Positions 17,794-25,892 of a stretch of 58,514 nucleotides of DNA are shown here, piece after piece. The notes under the pieces are model-generated. The model worked only from the letters and a program-made list of their open reading frames with translations. It had not been told where the DNA came from and ran no database searches. The stretch lies in assembly GCA_023388555.1 (NCBI GenBank), contig JAEWGA010000007.1, forward strand, positions 1 to 58,514, in the 5' to 3' direction. The position numbers and the translations under genes were made by a program. The DNA comes from Bacteroidota bacterium (GTDB lineage: Bacteria > Bacteroidota > Bacteroidia > Bacteroidales > Porphyromonadaceae). Positions within the stretch are counted from its first letter, which is position 1, and every line of letters begins with the position of its first letter.

Positions 17794-19011
17794 ATGAAGA
17801 AAAAAACCATTACCTTGGCACTGCTATGTGCGCTTGGTATGCCTGTAGCCTGGGCCCAAACACCAACAACCGAAAAAGCCCAACAACCCGAAGAGTACCA
17901 GTTTACTCCCGTTAAGGTGCTGGAAATGACCTCTATCAAAGACCAAAACCGAACGGGTACATGCTGGGCATTCTCGGGCGAAGGGTTCCTGGAAATTGAA
18001 GCCTTGCGCAACAGTGGTATCCGGGTAGACCTTGCCCCTATGTTCGTTGTATCGCACTCGTACAAGGATAAAGCACGCCAGTATGTGCGCTACCACGGCA
18101 ACATTAACTTTGCACAAGGTGGCTCTTTTTACGATGTACTGTACGTACTCAAACACTATGGAGTTGTGCCTATGTCCGAAATGTCGGGGCTGCAATACGG
18201 TGCAAAAACCCACGTACACAACGAGCCCGAGGCTGTAATGAAAGGATTCCTGCAAGCCCTTGTTAAGGAGCAAGACAAAAGCAACTCCCTTACTACAGCA
18301 TGGCAACCCGCCTTCGATGGTATTGTAGATGCATACTTGGGAAAAACACCCGAGAAGTTCTCTTTTAACGGGAAAACCTATACCCCAACGTCCTTTGCTC
18401 AAGCGCTTAAACTGAATGCCGACGACTATGTATCGTTAACCTCTTACACCCATCACCCTTTCTACCAATCCTTCGTACTGGAAATTCCCGATAACTGGCG
18501 ACACTCATCGTCTTATAACCTACCACTGGACGAGCTAATGAAGGTGTTCGACTATGCTATCCAGAATAACTACCCAATTGCTTGGGGTGCCGACGTTAGT
18601 GAGGTAGGCTTCACACGCGACGGCATTGGTGTACTCGTAGATGTAAATGCAAACTCTTCCCGTGGTAGCGACCAAGAGCGCTGGATAGGGAAGTCCGACA
18701 ACAAACAACACCTCTCTGTAGCCGAGATGGTGCGCCGCCCGAACTGTCCGGAAGTAACACCAACCCAAGAGTACCGCCAACAAGGCTTCGATAACATGCA
18801 ACTCACCGACGACCACGGCATGGTTATTTACGGTATTGCAAAGGACCAATATGGCAAAAAGTTCTATATGATTAAGAACTCTTGGGGAGAAGCAGGTAAG
18901 TACAAAGGCATTTGGTACATTTCCGAAAATTACGCAGCTGGAAAAACTATGAATATCGTAGTTAACAAAAAAGCTATCCCTGCTGATATCCGCAAAAAAT
19001 TAGGCATCTGA
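17794..19011 (+). CDS. Secreted C1 family aminopeptidase (bleomycin hydrolase/PepC-like)
   Basis: This is a papain-fold cysteine peptidase of the aminopeptidase C group. The 405-residue product has a clear signal peptide (KKKT, hydrophobic core, AWAQ cleavage region at about 19-22), so it acts outside the cytoplasm, unlike typical cytoplasmic PepC. Catalytic residues are Gln51 and Cys57 in DQNRTGTCWAFS, His in DDHGMVIYG, and Asn in KNSWGE. It starts 35 bp after dnaX and ends at a strong terminator. Which peptides it trims is not evident. Confidence 0.93.
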   Translation: MKKKTITLALLCALGMPVAWAQTPTTEKAQQPEEYQFTPVKVLEMTSIKDQNRTGTCWAFSGEGFLEIEALRNSGIRVDLAPMFVVSHSYKDKARQYVRYHGNINFAQGGSFYDVLYVLKHYGVVPMSEMSGLQYGAKTHVHNEPEAVMKGFLQALVKEQDKSNSLTTAWQPAFDGIVDAYLGKTPEKFSFNGKTYTPTSFAQALKLNADDYVSLTSYTHHPFYQSFVLEIPDNWRHSSSYNLPLDELMKVFDYAIQNNYPIAWGADVSEVGFTRDGIGVLVDVNANSSRGSDQERWIGKSDNKQHLSVAEMVRRPNCPEVTPTQEYRQQGFDNMQLTDDHGMVIYGIAKDQYGKKFYMIKNSWGEAGKYKGIWYISENYAAGKTMNIVVNKKAIPADIRKKLGI

Positions 19012-19026
19012 TTTCGCCTAATCAGC

Positions 19027-19071
19027 AAAAAAAAGAGCTTCCCGACACTGCTTCGGGAGCTCTTTTTTTTT
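19027..19071 (+). terminator. Rho-independent terminator after the C1 peptidase
   Basis: AGAGCTTCCCGA pairs with TTCGGGAGCTCT (one bulged T) around a short loop. It is preceded by eight A and followed by nine T. Confidence 0.85.
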
Positions 19072-19215
19072 GCTTTGGAGAGCTTGGAATGAGCAATTTT
19101 ATGGAAGCACAATGGGTAGTTTACTACTATTAAAAAGTAGTTGGCGGGGGAGGGAGGTGCTTACAGCGGTAACAATGCACCAATAATGGTTAGGGGGAGT
19201 GGAGTATATATACAA

Positions 19216-19261
19216 AAATAGCTGGCAGTGCATTAAAACCAATGGTTGTGCACCGCCAGCT
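19216..19261 (-). terminator. Terminator of the oxoacid oxidoreductase operon
   Basis: AGCTGGC-GTGCA and TGCAC-GCCAGCT arms (19220-19232 and 19249-19261) form a 12-bp stem with one mismatch. On the minus strand the hairpin is followed by ATTTTTG, so it would end the minus-strand operon. Confidence 0.6.
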
Positions 19262-19283
19262 AATATGTTTATATAACAGTGGA

Positions 19284-19829
19284 CTATCGTTCCTTATGAA
19301 TTATCTTCATTCCTCGGTCAATAGCTTCCATGTTCATAGGTATTAACTTATGGTGGCGTTCGGGTAACGATTTTCTTAGCCCAGTTTCCACATAAGCCAA
19401 GTCTATCATTGGGGCAACCTTTAGTAAGCCGCCTAACACTACCATATTAAAAACTTTTGAGTTTTGCATTTGGGTAGCCTCCTCCGTAGCATCGATACGG
19501 TATACCGATATATCTGTTCGGTCTGTAACATGATGTATACCATTGCTATCGTATAAAAGCATACCACCGGGTTTTACTTTGGAAGCAAATTTATCCATTG
19601 AGGGCTGATTTAAAACGATAACCACATCGTAAGCATTTAAGATGGGAGAGCTTATTTTTTCGTCGCTCAGGATAACAGTAACATTAGCAGTGCCTCCGCG
19701 TTGTTCTGGACCGTAGGAAGGCATCCAGGTTACCTCTTTTCCTCCCATAAGCCCCGAGTAGGCAAGAATCTTTCCCATAGAAAGAACGCCTTGCCCCCCA
19801 AAGCCAGCAATTACTATTTCATATTTCAT
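19284..19829 (-). CDS. korC: 2-oxoacid:ferredoxin oxidoreductase, gamma subunit
   Basis: This is the gamma subunit of a complex that oxidatively decarboxylates a 2-oxoacid to acyl-CoA and reduces ferredoxin or flavodoxin. The 181 residues open with the family signature EIVIAGFGGQGVLSMGKIL, followed by PSYGPEQRGGTAN. It is last in a co-directional cluster with beta, alpha and ferredoxin-like subunits, 13 bp after beta. Substrate may be 2-oxoglutarate or branched-chain 2-oxoacids; Bacteroidetes homologues are annotated both ways. Confidence 0.93.
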   Translation of the reverse strand: MKYEIVIAGFGGQGVLSMGKILAYSGLMGGKEVTWMPSYGPEQRGGTANVTVILSDEKISSPILNAYDVVIVLNQPSMDKFASKVKPGGMLLYDSNGIHHVTDRTDISVYRIDATEEATQMQNSKVFNMVVLGGLLKVAPMIDLAYVETGLRKSLPERHHKLIPMNMEAIDRGMKIIHKER

Positions 19830-19842
19830 AGCCTGGTAGATT

Positions 19843-20604
19843 TTAGATGTTTTTAAGGTCGCCTATAGGATATTGGGGGAACATATTTTGTTCCATCCAT
19901 TTGTTGGAGGCATCGGGGCTTAATTTCCAGCCAGAGTTACAGGTAGATACTATTTCTACCACGGAAGTACCTCTCTTTTTCAACGAATTCTCGAATGCCT
20001 TGGTTATTGCCTTACGCGCCTTTCTTACAGCAGCGGGAGTATGAACGGATTGGCGTGTAACGTAACAAGTTCCGTCCAGTTCCTTAAGTAGGTTAGATAT
20101 TTTTAATGGGTATCCATTAAGTGGGATATTCCTACCATCGGGACAGGTAGCCGTTTCCATTCCTTCCAGTGTTGTTGGGGACATTTGCCCCCCCGTCATA
20201 CCATAAATAGCGTTGTTTATGAATATGATGGCAATATTTTCGCCCCGGTTAGCGGCATGTATGGTTTCTGCAGTACCTATTGCGGCAAGGTCGCCATCGC
20301 CCTGATAGGTAAATACGAGTTTTTCGGGGTTAAGGCGGCTAACGGCCGTGGCTAAAGCGGGCGCTCTTCCGTGAGCTGCTTCTTGCCAATCGACATCTAT
20401 ATACTTATAAGCAAATACAGCACAACCTACTGGTGCTATTCCTATTGTATTTTCGCCAATACCCATTTCTTCCAGCACATCTGCTATTAACTTATGTACC
20501 ACTCCGTGGCTACATCCTGGGCAATAGTGCATTGTAGTATCGTTTAACAGTTCGGGTTTCTGGTAAACGAGGTTTTCGGGTTTTATTATGTCGTTGATAT
20601 CCAT
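19843..20604 (-). CDS. korB: 2-oxoacid:ferredoxin oxidoreductase, beta subunit (TPP-binding)
   Basis: This subunit binds thiamine diphosphate. The 253 residues contain HYCPGCSHG at about 27-35, the TPP motif GDGDLAAIGTAETIHAANR with NNAIYGMTGGQMSPTT downstream, and a Cys-rich C-terminal area. The gene follows the 55-residue membrane-protein gene by 35 bp and precedes korC by 13 bp. Together with the alpha and delta subunits it completes a four-gene complex. Confidence 0.95.
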   Translation of the reverse strand: MDINDIIKPENLVYQKPELLNDTTMHYCPGCSHGVVHKLIADVLEEMGIGENTIGIAPVGCAVFAYKYIDVDWQEAAHGRAPALATAVSRLNPEKLVFTYQGDGDLAAIGTAETIHAANRGENIAIIFINNAIYGMTGGQMSPTTLEGMETATCPDGRNIPLNGYPLKISNLLKELDGTCYVTRQSVHTPAAVRKARKAITKAFENSLKKRGTSVVEIVSTCNSGWKLSPDASNKWMEQNMFPQYPIGDLKNI

Positions 20605-20639
20605 ATTCTGTATAAGATTTTAGTGGTGGAAAAGCAAAA

Positions 20640-20807
20640 TTACTTATGCACCAGTTTCACCAAATAGTATAGCAAGCGAAGAAACAAAGCGGCTCCACCA
20701 AATATTAAAAACAACTGTTTTTGTTGGGGGAATAACACCCAAATGGCACAAGCCAGCACGGAAAGGATGAGGAACAGCGCCGTTGAAAGTCGTAGAAACA
20801 CTTGCAT
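20640..20807 (-). CDS. Small membrane protein inside the kor operon
   Basis: This 55-residue frame is easily overlooked because of its size. It starts with ATG at 20807 and stops with TAA at 20640. It has two hydrophobic spans (about residues 7-25 and 32-50) joined by a polar PQQKQ turn, and a basic C-terminus (KLVHK). It sits 19 bp after korA and 35 bp before korB on the same strand, filling what would otherwise be a 222-bp hole in a compact operon. The function is unknown. It could anchor the oxidoreductase to the membrane, but that is only inference from position. Confidence 0.6.
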   Translation of the reverse strand: MQVFLRLSTALFLILSVLACAIWVLFPQQKQLFLIFGGAALFLRLLYYLVKLVHK

Positions 20808-20826
20808 AACCACCGGTTAATAGCGT

Positions 20827-21906
20827 TTATAAGCCAAAGAACGAACGTAAAGAGGTTAGCACCTCCTCGGGGGTAAAGAGGACTCCCCCCATACGGCCAT
20901 AGTAATGTACAGGAACTCTTCCGTTTACCGCCAACCTAACATCTTCCACCATTTGGCCGGCGTTAAGTTCAACAGTTAAGAAGCCTTTTGCGGTTGCCGA
21001 AAGCTGGGCAATACGTTCGCTGGGGAATGGCCACAAGGTTATTGGGCGTAGGAGCCCTACTTTAACACCTTGTTCACGAGCTATTTCTACCACTTTGGAA
21101 CAGATACGGCTACTACATCCGAAGGCCACTAAGATATAGTCGGCATCGTTGCATTGCAGTTCTTCGTAACGTACTTCATTGGTTTCTATTTCTTTGTATT
21201 TAGCCTGGAACTTAAGGTTGTTTTTCTCCATCATTTCGGAGTCCAACTCCAACGAAGTGATAACGTTGGGTTTCCTCCCCCTGTTTCCTAATGTAGCCCA
21301 CGGGCATTCTGTCCTAATTTCCTCTTCGGTTTTTCTGGGGTGCATATCGGGGAGCTGCACCTTTTCCATCATTTGCCCTATAACGCCATCGGCTAAAATC
21401 ATTGCGGGGTTCCTATACTTAAAGGCTAATTCAAATCCAAGCCCAACAAAGTCTGCCATTTCTTGTACGGAGTTTGGTGCGAGGGTTATCAACCTGTAGT
21501 CTCCATGTCCGCCCCCTTTTACGGTCTGAAAATAATCCGCTTGGCTCGGTTGTATGGTACCTAATCCTGGGCCACCTCTCATAACATTAACAATGAGACA
21601 TGGTAGTTCTGCTCCCGCGATATAGGATATACCCTCTTGTTTAAGGCTGATGCCAGGGCTTGAAGAAGAGGTCATTACACGCTTTCCGCAAGCAGCGCCA
21701 CCATACACCATGTTTATGGCTGCCACCTCGCTTTCGGCTTGTAACACAACCATGCCAGTAGAGTTCCATGGTGCTTCCTCCATAAGCGTTTCCATTATTT
21801 CGCTTTGGGGGGTTATGGGGTATCCGAAATAACCATCGGCTCCGTATCGGATGGCGGCATGGGCAATAGCTTCATTGCCCTTCATTAATTTAATATCTTC
21901 TGCCAT
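20827..21906 (-). CDS. korA: 2-oxoacid:ferredoxin oxidoreductase, alpha subunit (KorA/VorB type)
   Basis: This is the catalytic partner of the TPP subunit. The 359 residues match the compact alpha subunit type also labelled VorB. Visible features are MKGNEAIAHAAIRYG, the PITPQSEIME segment, TSSSSPGISLKQEG and MRGGPGLGTIQPSQADY. The separate gamma and ferredoxin-like genes nearby show it is the four-subunit form rather than a fused enzyme. It lies 45 bp after the ferredoxin-like gene. The choice between 2-oxoglutarate and branched-chain substrate is open. Confidence 0.93.
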   Translation of the reverse strand: MAEDIKLMKGNEAIAHAAIRYGADGYFGYPITPQSEIMETLMEEAPWNSTGMVVLQAESEVAAINMVYGGAACGKRVMTSSSSPGISLKQEGISYIAGAELPCLIVNVMRGGPGLGTIQPSQADYFQTVKGGGHGDYRLITLAPNSVQEMADFVGLGFELAFKYRNPAMILADGVIGQMMEKVQLPDMHPRKTEEEIRTECPWATLGNRGRKPNVITSLELDSEMMEKNNLKFQAKYKEIETNEVRYEELQCNDADYILVAFGCSSRICSKVVEIAREQGVKVGLLRPITLWPFPSERIAQLSATAKGFLTVELNAGQMVEDVRLAVNGRVPVHYYGRMGGVLFTPEEVLTSLRSFFGL

Positions 21907-21951
21907 AAAATCGTTGTTTTGGGAAGGAATAAAAGGTTAATTATTGGGGTG

Positions 21952-22185
21952 TTATTCTGGTACTTTTACCTTATATACGGTAATGCAGCCATCGGGACAC
22001 ACCCATCCACAACTCGCACATCCGATGCATTTCTCGGGTTCTTTCATATAAGCGTAGTGGTAACCTTTATCGTTAACCTCTTCGGGGTGAAGCGAGAGGG
22101 TATCGGTAGGGCACGAAACCACACAAAGGTTACATCCTTTGCAGCGTTCTGTATTTACCACTACAGCACCTTTTATTTTTGCCAT
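21952..22185 (-). CDS. korD: 4Fe-4S ferredoxin-like delta subunit of the oxidoreductase
   Basis: This 77-residue protein carries two CxxCxxCxxxCP clusters (CKGCNLCVVSCP and CIGCASCGWVCP), enough for two 4Fe-4S centres. It would pass electrons from the TPP site to free ferredoxin or flavodoxin. It is first of the operon (delta, alpha, small membrane protein, beta, gamma), and a -7 box lies about 45 bp upstream. Confidence 0.93.
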   Translation of the reverse strand: MAKIKGAVVVNTERCKGCNLCVVSCPTDTLSLHPEEVNDKGYHYAYMKEPEKCIGCASCGWVCPDGCITVYKVKVPE

Positions 22186-22228
22186 AGGTTAGTGATATTA
22201 GATTGGACAACTTAAGTAACACTTTTCT

Positions 22229-22236
22229 CAAAGGTA
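22229..22236 (-). promoter_or_regulatory. Candidate -7 box for the kor operon
   Basis: On the minus strand this reads TACCTTTG, a perfect TAnnTTTG box, 44 bp ahead of the korD start. No good -33 element at the expected spacing was seen. Confidence 0.55.
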
Positions 22237-22279
22237 AGCAAATAACAATACCAAGCCCGAAAATCGTATGTTCTTGTGA

Positions 22280-22663
22280 TTATTTAGCGTTTTTTTCTGA
22301 GCGGCCAACACACATATTGGGGGTATAGGTCCAAAGTATAGTGTCTTTGTCGGCTACGGGGTATTGGTAAGCCATTTTGTCGGCACGGCGATTATTGACA
22401 TAATAATACCAAACTTTTCCGTCTTTTTCGTTGTAATAGCCGTTAATACCCGAAACAAATATCCATTTTTTTAGGGCTTGAGTTTCTACTTTAGCACAAT
22501 GCTGTAAGGCTAATTGAGCCGTTAGCCCTTTCTCCCACTCCACAGCGTGAGTTTCTTGCGGACGGTCTGGCCCATATTTAATTAGTACAATAACTTGTGC
22601 CGACGCTGCTAAAGGAAGTAGCAGGAATAGTGTTAAGAGGCAATAAGTTTGAATGTGTTTCAT
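22280..22663 (-). CDS. Secreted DUF4430 protein at the end of a B12-importer operon
   Basis: The 127-residue product has a signal peptide (MKHIQTY, hydrophobic core, SAQ boundary at about 22). A small domain follows whose WYYYVNNRRADK segment fits DUF4430, the family related to the beta domain of transcobalamin and intrinsic factor. Its ATG overlaps the stop of the importer ATPase gene by 4 bp, so the two are translationally coupled. A role in catching or presenting a corrinoid in the periplasm or at the surface is an attractive inference; no binding residues can be proven from sequence. Confidence 0.75.
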   Translation of the reverse strand: MKHIQTYCLLTLFLLLPLAASAQVIVLIKYGPDRPQETHAVEWEKGLTAQLALQHCAKVETQALKKWIFVSGINGYYNEKDGKVWYYYVNNRRADKMAYQYPVADKDTILWTYTPNMCVGRSEKNAK

Positions 22664-23442
22664 AATGATGTTTTGTTTGTTATTATAGGGCGTCCTGTAA
22701 TAGGGCTATTGTGTATTGCAATATCTACATTATAAGCCTGTTTTATAAGCTGTGGAGTTAATACGCTATTGGGGCTACCATGTGCCAATAGCTGGCCTTT
22801 GGATATTAAAGAAACAGTATCGCACCACTCGGAAGCTTGGTTTAAGTCGTGAATAATCACTAAAACCAGGAGGTTGGGGTTTTGTTTTAAAACCTGTTTA
22901 AGGAGTGCTATGATTTTAGTTTGGTAGGTGATATCCAAATGAGAAGTAGGTTCGTCCAGTAACAGTATGGCTGGCTCTTGTGCTAATGCTTTAGCCACCG
23001 AAACCATTTGGAGTTCTCCTCCACTAATTTCGGTTAGCAACCTATGCCGCAGGTGGTCTACTCCGGCATCCTCCATTTTTTTTAATGCCAGGGTTTTATC
23101 GTGTTCCGAAAAGGAGAAACTGAATTTGGGCAGGTAGGGAAGGCGCCCTAACAGGACATAATCCTCGACAGTAATAGGTGCCGTGGGTAAAAACTGTTGT
23201 ACAATAGCCATCTTGGTGGCTTTCCTCTTTAACGGTATTTTTCCTAAAGGAAGGTCTCCTAATAAGAAGTTTCCACTACTGGGGATGTCGCCCATTAAGC
23301 CTTTGAAAAGAGTACTTTTTCCCGACCCATTTCGGCCTATAATACCACCTATGGATCCTAGTTCCCACGAGATATTCAAAGGCCCTACCCGAAACCCTCT
23401 AGGGTAACCGCACGTAAAGTTTTGTATAGTTATCGGAGCCAT
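22660..23442 (-). CDS. btuD: ABC transporter ATPase, BtuD/FecE type
   Basis: This is the energy-coupling subunit of a type II importer for vitamin B12 or another large chelate. The 260 residues show Walker A IIGRNGSGKSTLFKGL, the Q-loop VQQFLPTAP, signature EISGGELQMVSVAKAL, Walker B LLLDEPTSHLD and the switch His in IIHDLNQAS. It follows the permease gene by one base and overlaps the DUF4430 gene. B12 is favoured over iron-siderophore by the binding-protein type and the DUF4430 neighbour, but is not proven. Confidence 0.88.
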   Translation of the reverse strand: MAPITIQNFTCGYPRGFRVGPLNISWELGSIGGIIGRNGSGKSTLFKGLMGDIPSSGNFLLGDLPLGKIPLKRKATKMAIVQQFLPTAPITVEDYVLLGRLPYLPKFSFSFSEHDKTLALKKMEDAGVDHLRHRLLTEISGGELQMVSVAKALAQEPAILLLDEPTSHLDITYQTKIIALLKQVLKQNPNLLVLVIIHDLNQASEWCDTVSLISKGQLLAHGSPNSVLTPQLIKQAYNVDIAIHNSPITGRPIITNKTSL

Positions 23443-23443
23443 C

Positions 23444-24451
23444 TCAGAAAGATGTGGCAGTTCGTTTGCGTTGGCTAATGATACCCAAAAAGGAGAGCCC
23501 GCCTACAATTCCTGTAATAACCCCAATGGGCAACTCGGAGGGGGCTAAAAGTAGCCGGGCCACTACATCGCACAAGAGCAAAAAAGTAGCCCCGTTCAGG
23601 TAGGACAATGGAAGCAACCAACGATGGTCCTGCCCCACACAGAAACGAGTAAAATGAGGCACAACAAGGCCTACAAAACCAATAACTCCAGCTAATGCTA
23701 TACAATACCCTGTTAATAACGAAGTAAGCAGGAATAACACCCTAATAACCACATTGGTGTTAACACCTAAGTGGCGAGCTATGGCATCTCCAACACTAAG
23801 GGCATTGAGTTGTAATGCAAGAAACATGGCAATAACCAACACAACAAAACTTAAAAGTAGGCCGGCTATCAGTAAAGCGTCCATGGGGCGTGTTAATGCG
23901 CCCATCGTCCAAAAAACTATACCAGGAATATCCTTTACCGAAGCTATGGACATTAAAAACATTACAACCGATGAGGCTATAAAGCTAACCATTACGCCAA
24001 CAAGCAACATCCGCTGGATATCCACTTGGCCCCTTGCCCTGCTTAGGGCATATACCATAACTATTGCAAGTAAGGCACCTAAGAAGCCCGAGAATGGCAA
24101 GGTCCAACTACCCAATACAGTCCAACCTAATACCATTGTTAATGTAGCTCCCAACGATGCTCCACCCGATATCCCCAAGGTGTAAGGCTCTACCAGGGGG
24201 TTCCGGTATATACCTTGTAAAATAACGCCACACAAACTCAAGCTGCCTCCAACAACTATTGCCATTAAGGTTCGGGGCAAACGAATATGGTATAGGATAC
24301 TCGCTTCCAAGGACTCTTGTCCGCGGAAAAGTTCTACCCAATTATCCCAAGAGGCGTGGGACTCTCCTATGGAAACCGAAAGGAGTACCGAAACAGGCAA
24401 CAGCCCAACCATTAAAATAGCCAGGAACGACTTACTTATTCGATTAATCAT
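23444..24451 (-). CDS. btuC: ABC transporter permease, BtuC/FecCD family
   Basis: This is the inner-membrane channel subunit of the importer. The 335 residues fit the family length and are mostly hydrophobic, with about ten spans. Conserved motifs include IRLPRTLMAIVVGGSLSLCG, NPLVEPYTLGISGGASLGA and GFVGLVVPHFTRF, and the C-terminal PSELPIGVITGIVGG. It lies 36 bp after the binding protein and one base before the ATPase. Confidence 0.92.
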   Translation of the reverse strand: MINRISKSFLAILMVGLLPVSVLLSVSIGESHASWDNWVELFRGQESLEASILYHIRLPRTLMAIVVGGSLSLCGVILQGIYRNPLVEPYTLGISGGASLGATLTMVLGWTVLGSWTLPFSGFLGALLAIVMVYALSRARGQVDIQRMLLVGVMVSFIASSVVMFLMSIASVKDIPGIVFWTMGALTRPMDALLIAGLLLSFVVLVIAMFLALQLNALSVGDAIARHLGVNTNVVIRVLFLLTSLLTGYCIALAGVIGFVGLVVPHFTRFCVGQDHRWLLPLSYLNGATFLLLCDVVARLLLAPSELPIGVITGIVGGLSFLGIISQRKRTATSF

Positions 24452-24487
24452 AGGGGTAATGGGTATTGCAACTATAAGCCAACGGCC

Positions 24488-25363
24488 CTACTTCTTTAAG
24501 CGCAAGGGCCTAAGTATGGCATCCATCCTTTGTAAGGAGTACAAGTAATTCAGCGGTGTAGGCTCGCAAAGGGTATCGGCATTCAGCGTGTAAATTTGTC
24601 TGCGGTGTGCGGCCACCATATTATTAAAGGAGTTCCAACGCTCTATTTCTGGCTCGGTGGCAAAGCCCATTGTTGCTATAAAAATAACATCGGGATTTTG
24701 GGCAACTACCGCTTCGGGGCTTACCATACCATTAGGGGTGTTTGGAATAGCATTAGTGGCATGGAGCATTGGCAACAGGTCGGCCAAATAAGTATTTGTC
24801 GTAATGGTGTAAATAGGGTCTGCTGCTATCTGCACAAATACCTTTAGGCTATTGGCCGTTGCATTTTCTGTTACAATTTTATTAACCTCCACATTCACAC
24901 TATCAACAATATGCTGAGCGCGTGGTGCTACGCCTAATAGCTCTCCTAAGCGAGTAAACTGTGCTTGCAAGTCGGCATACGAGTCGGGGCTACTTATCTG
25001 CTCTACCCTTACCCCCATATTCCTGAGCACATGCACTTCTTCTTGCGGTATAAGGGGGGAGGCTATTACCATTGTTGGTGCCAAGGTCATGATCTTCTCC
25101 AAATTGGCTTTAATGGCACTACCTACAACAGCAATGGAGTCGGCAGGGTTTACTTTGCAATAACTGGTACAGCCCACCAGTTTATCTTGCTCGCCCAGTT
25201 CGTAAATGCACTTTGTAACGGAAGGGACTAACGAAACAACGCGCTCGGCATTTATATTTCCCTCTTTTTCGGCAAACCCTATATTAGGATTTTTCCAAAT
25301 CCACCATACCCCTATCAATAGACATAGTAGGGCTAAAACACTTATAATCCGCTTCATAAGCAA
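24488..25363 (-). CDS. btuF: Periplasmic substrate-binding protein, BtuF-like
   Basis: This is the substrate-capturing component of the importer. The 291 residues begin with a basic, hydrophobic N-terminus ending around residue 22, acting as signal or membrane anchor. The body has the BtuF/FepB-type RVVSLVPSVTKCIYELG segment, VVGSAIKANLEKIMTLAPTMVIAS and the C-terminal half VVAQNPDVIFIATMG. An ATG two codons in (25357) is an alternative start. It lies 6 bp after the nitroreductase gene, so both probably share a transcript. Confidence 0.86.
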   Translation of the reverse strand: MLMKRIISVLALLCLLIGVWWIWKNPNIGFAEKEGNINAERVVSLVPSVTKCIYELGEQDKLVGCTSYCKVNPADSIAVVGSAIKANLEKIMTLAPTMVIASPLIPQEEVHVLRNMGVRVEQISSPDSYADLQAQFTRLGELLGVAPRAQHIVDSVNVEVNKIVTENATANSLKVFVQIAADPIYTITTNTYLADLLPMLHATNAIPNTPNGMVSPEAVVAQNPDVIFIATMGFATEPEIERWNSFNNMVAAHRRQIYTLNADTLCEPTPLNYLYSLQRMDAILRPLRLKK

Positions 25364-25369
25364 AACATA

Positions 25370-25888
25370 TTACAGGAATACTACAACCTCATCTTTATCC
25401 TTACGGAGGTGAGGCAGGCTACTTTTATCCACGTCGGCCCGACCTAAAGCTAAAACGGAAATGGGTTCTTGTTCTTCAATATTCCAGCCTTTAAGGGAGC
25501 AGTACTTCAACCGGTCGAAATTACACACCCAAGTAGAGCTAAGCCCTAACTCTTCGGCTCTTAACATCATATGAGTTACTGCAATAGAGGTATCTATGTG
25601 TACCGAGGTAGAGCGGGCATCCTTAAAGCACCAAGCCTCCTTAGGATATCCCACACATAGGATATAAACTTGCGCGGTTTTAAACCAGGGTTTCGGGTAA
25701 CAGCTTTGGAGTTGTGCCTTTGCTTCCTCCGAAAGCAGAACGTAAAAACGCCAAGGCTGACGGTTACAAGCCGATGGTGCATTCCGCCCAGCCTCTACTA
25801 TTTCGGTTATAAGGCTGGAGGGAACGGGTTGGTTGGTAAATTTCCTAACAGACCTCCGTTGTGCTATCAGTTGTTTAAGTTGTGTCAT
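25370..25888 (-). CDS. Nitroreductase family protein
   Basis: This is an FMN-dependent oxidoreductase of about usual short length (172 residues). The N-terminal RRSVRKFTNQPVP and RNAPSACNRQPWRFYV segments bind FMN phosphate, and AEELGLSSTWVCNFD lies in the C-terminal half. It lies between the MFS carrier (4 bp upstream) and btuF (6 bp downstream). BluB, which makes the lower ligand of B12, belongs to the same superfamily, but this protein is shorter and closer to general nitroreductases, so I do not assign that role. Confidence 0.9.
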   Translation of the reverse strand: MTQLKQLIAQRRSVRKFTNQPVPSSLITEIVEAGRNAPSACNRQPWRFYVLLSEEAKAQLQSCYPKPWFKTAQVYILCVGYPKEAWCFKDARSTSVHIDTSIAVTHMMLRAEELGLSSTWVCNFDRLKYCSLKGWNIEEQEPISVLALGRADVDKSSLPHLRKDKDEVVVFL

Positions 25889-25892
25889 AAAA

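Noticed and set aside
25370..25888. BluB (lower-ligand synthase) instead of a general nitroreductase
   Set aside because: The protein is shorter than BluB and I do not see BluB-specific features; B12-importer neighbours alone are not enough.
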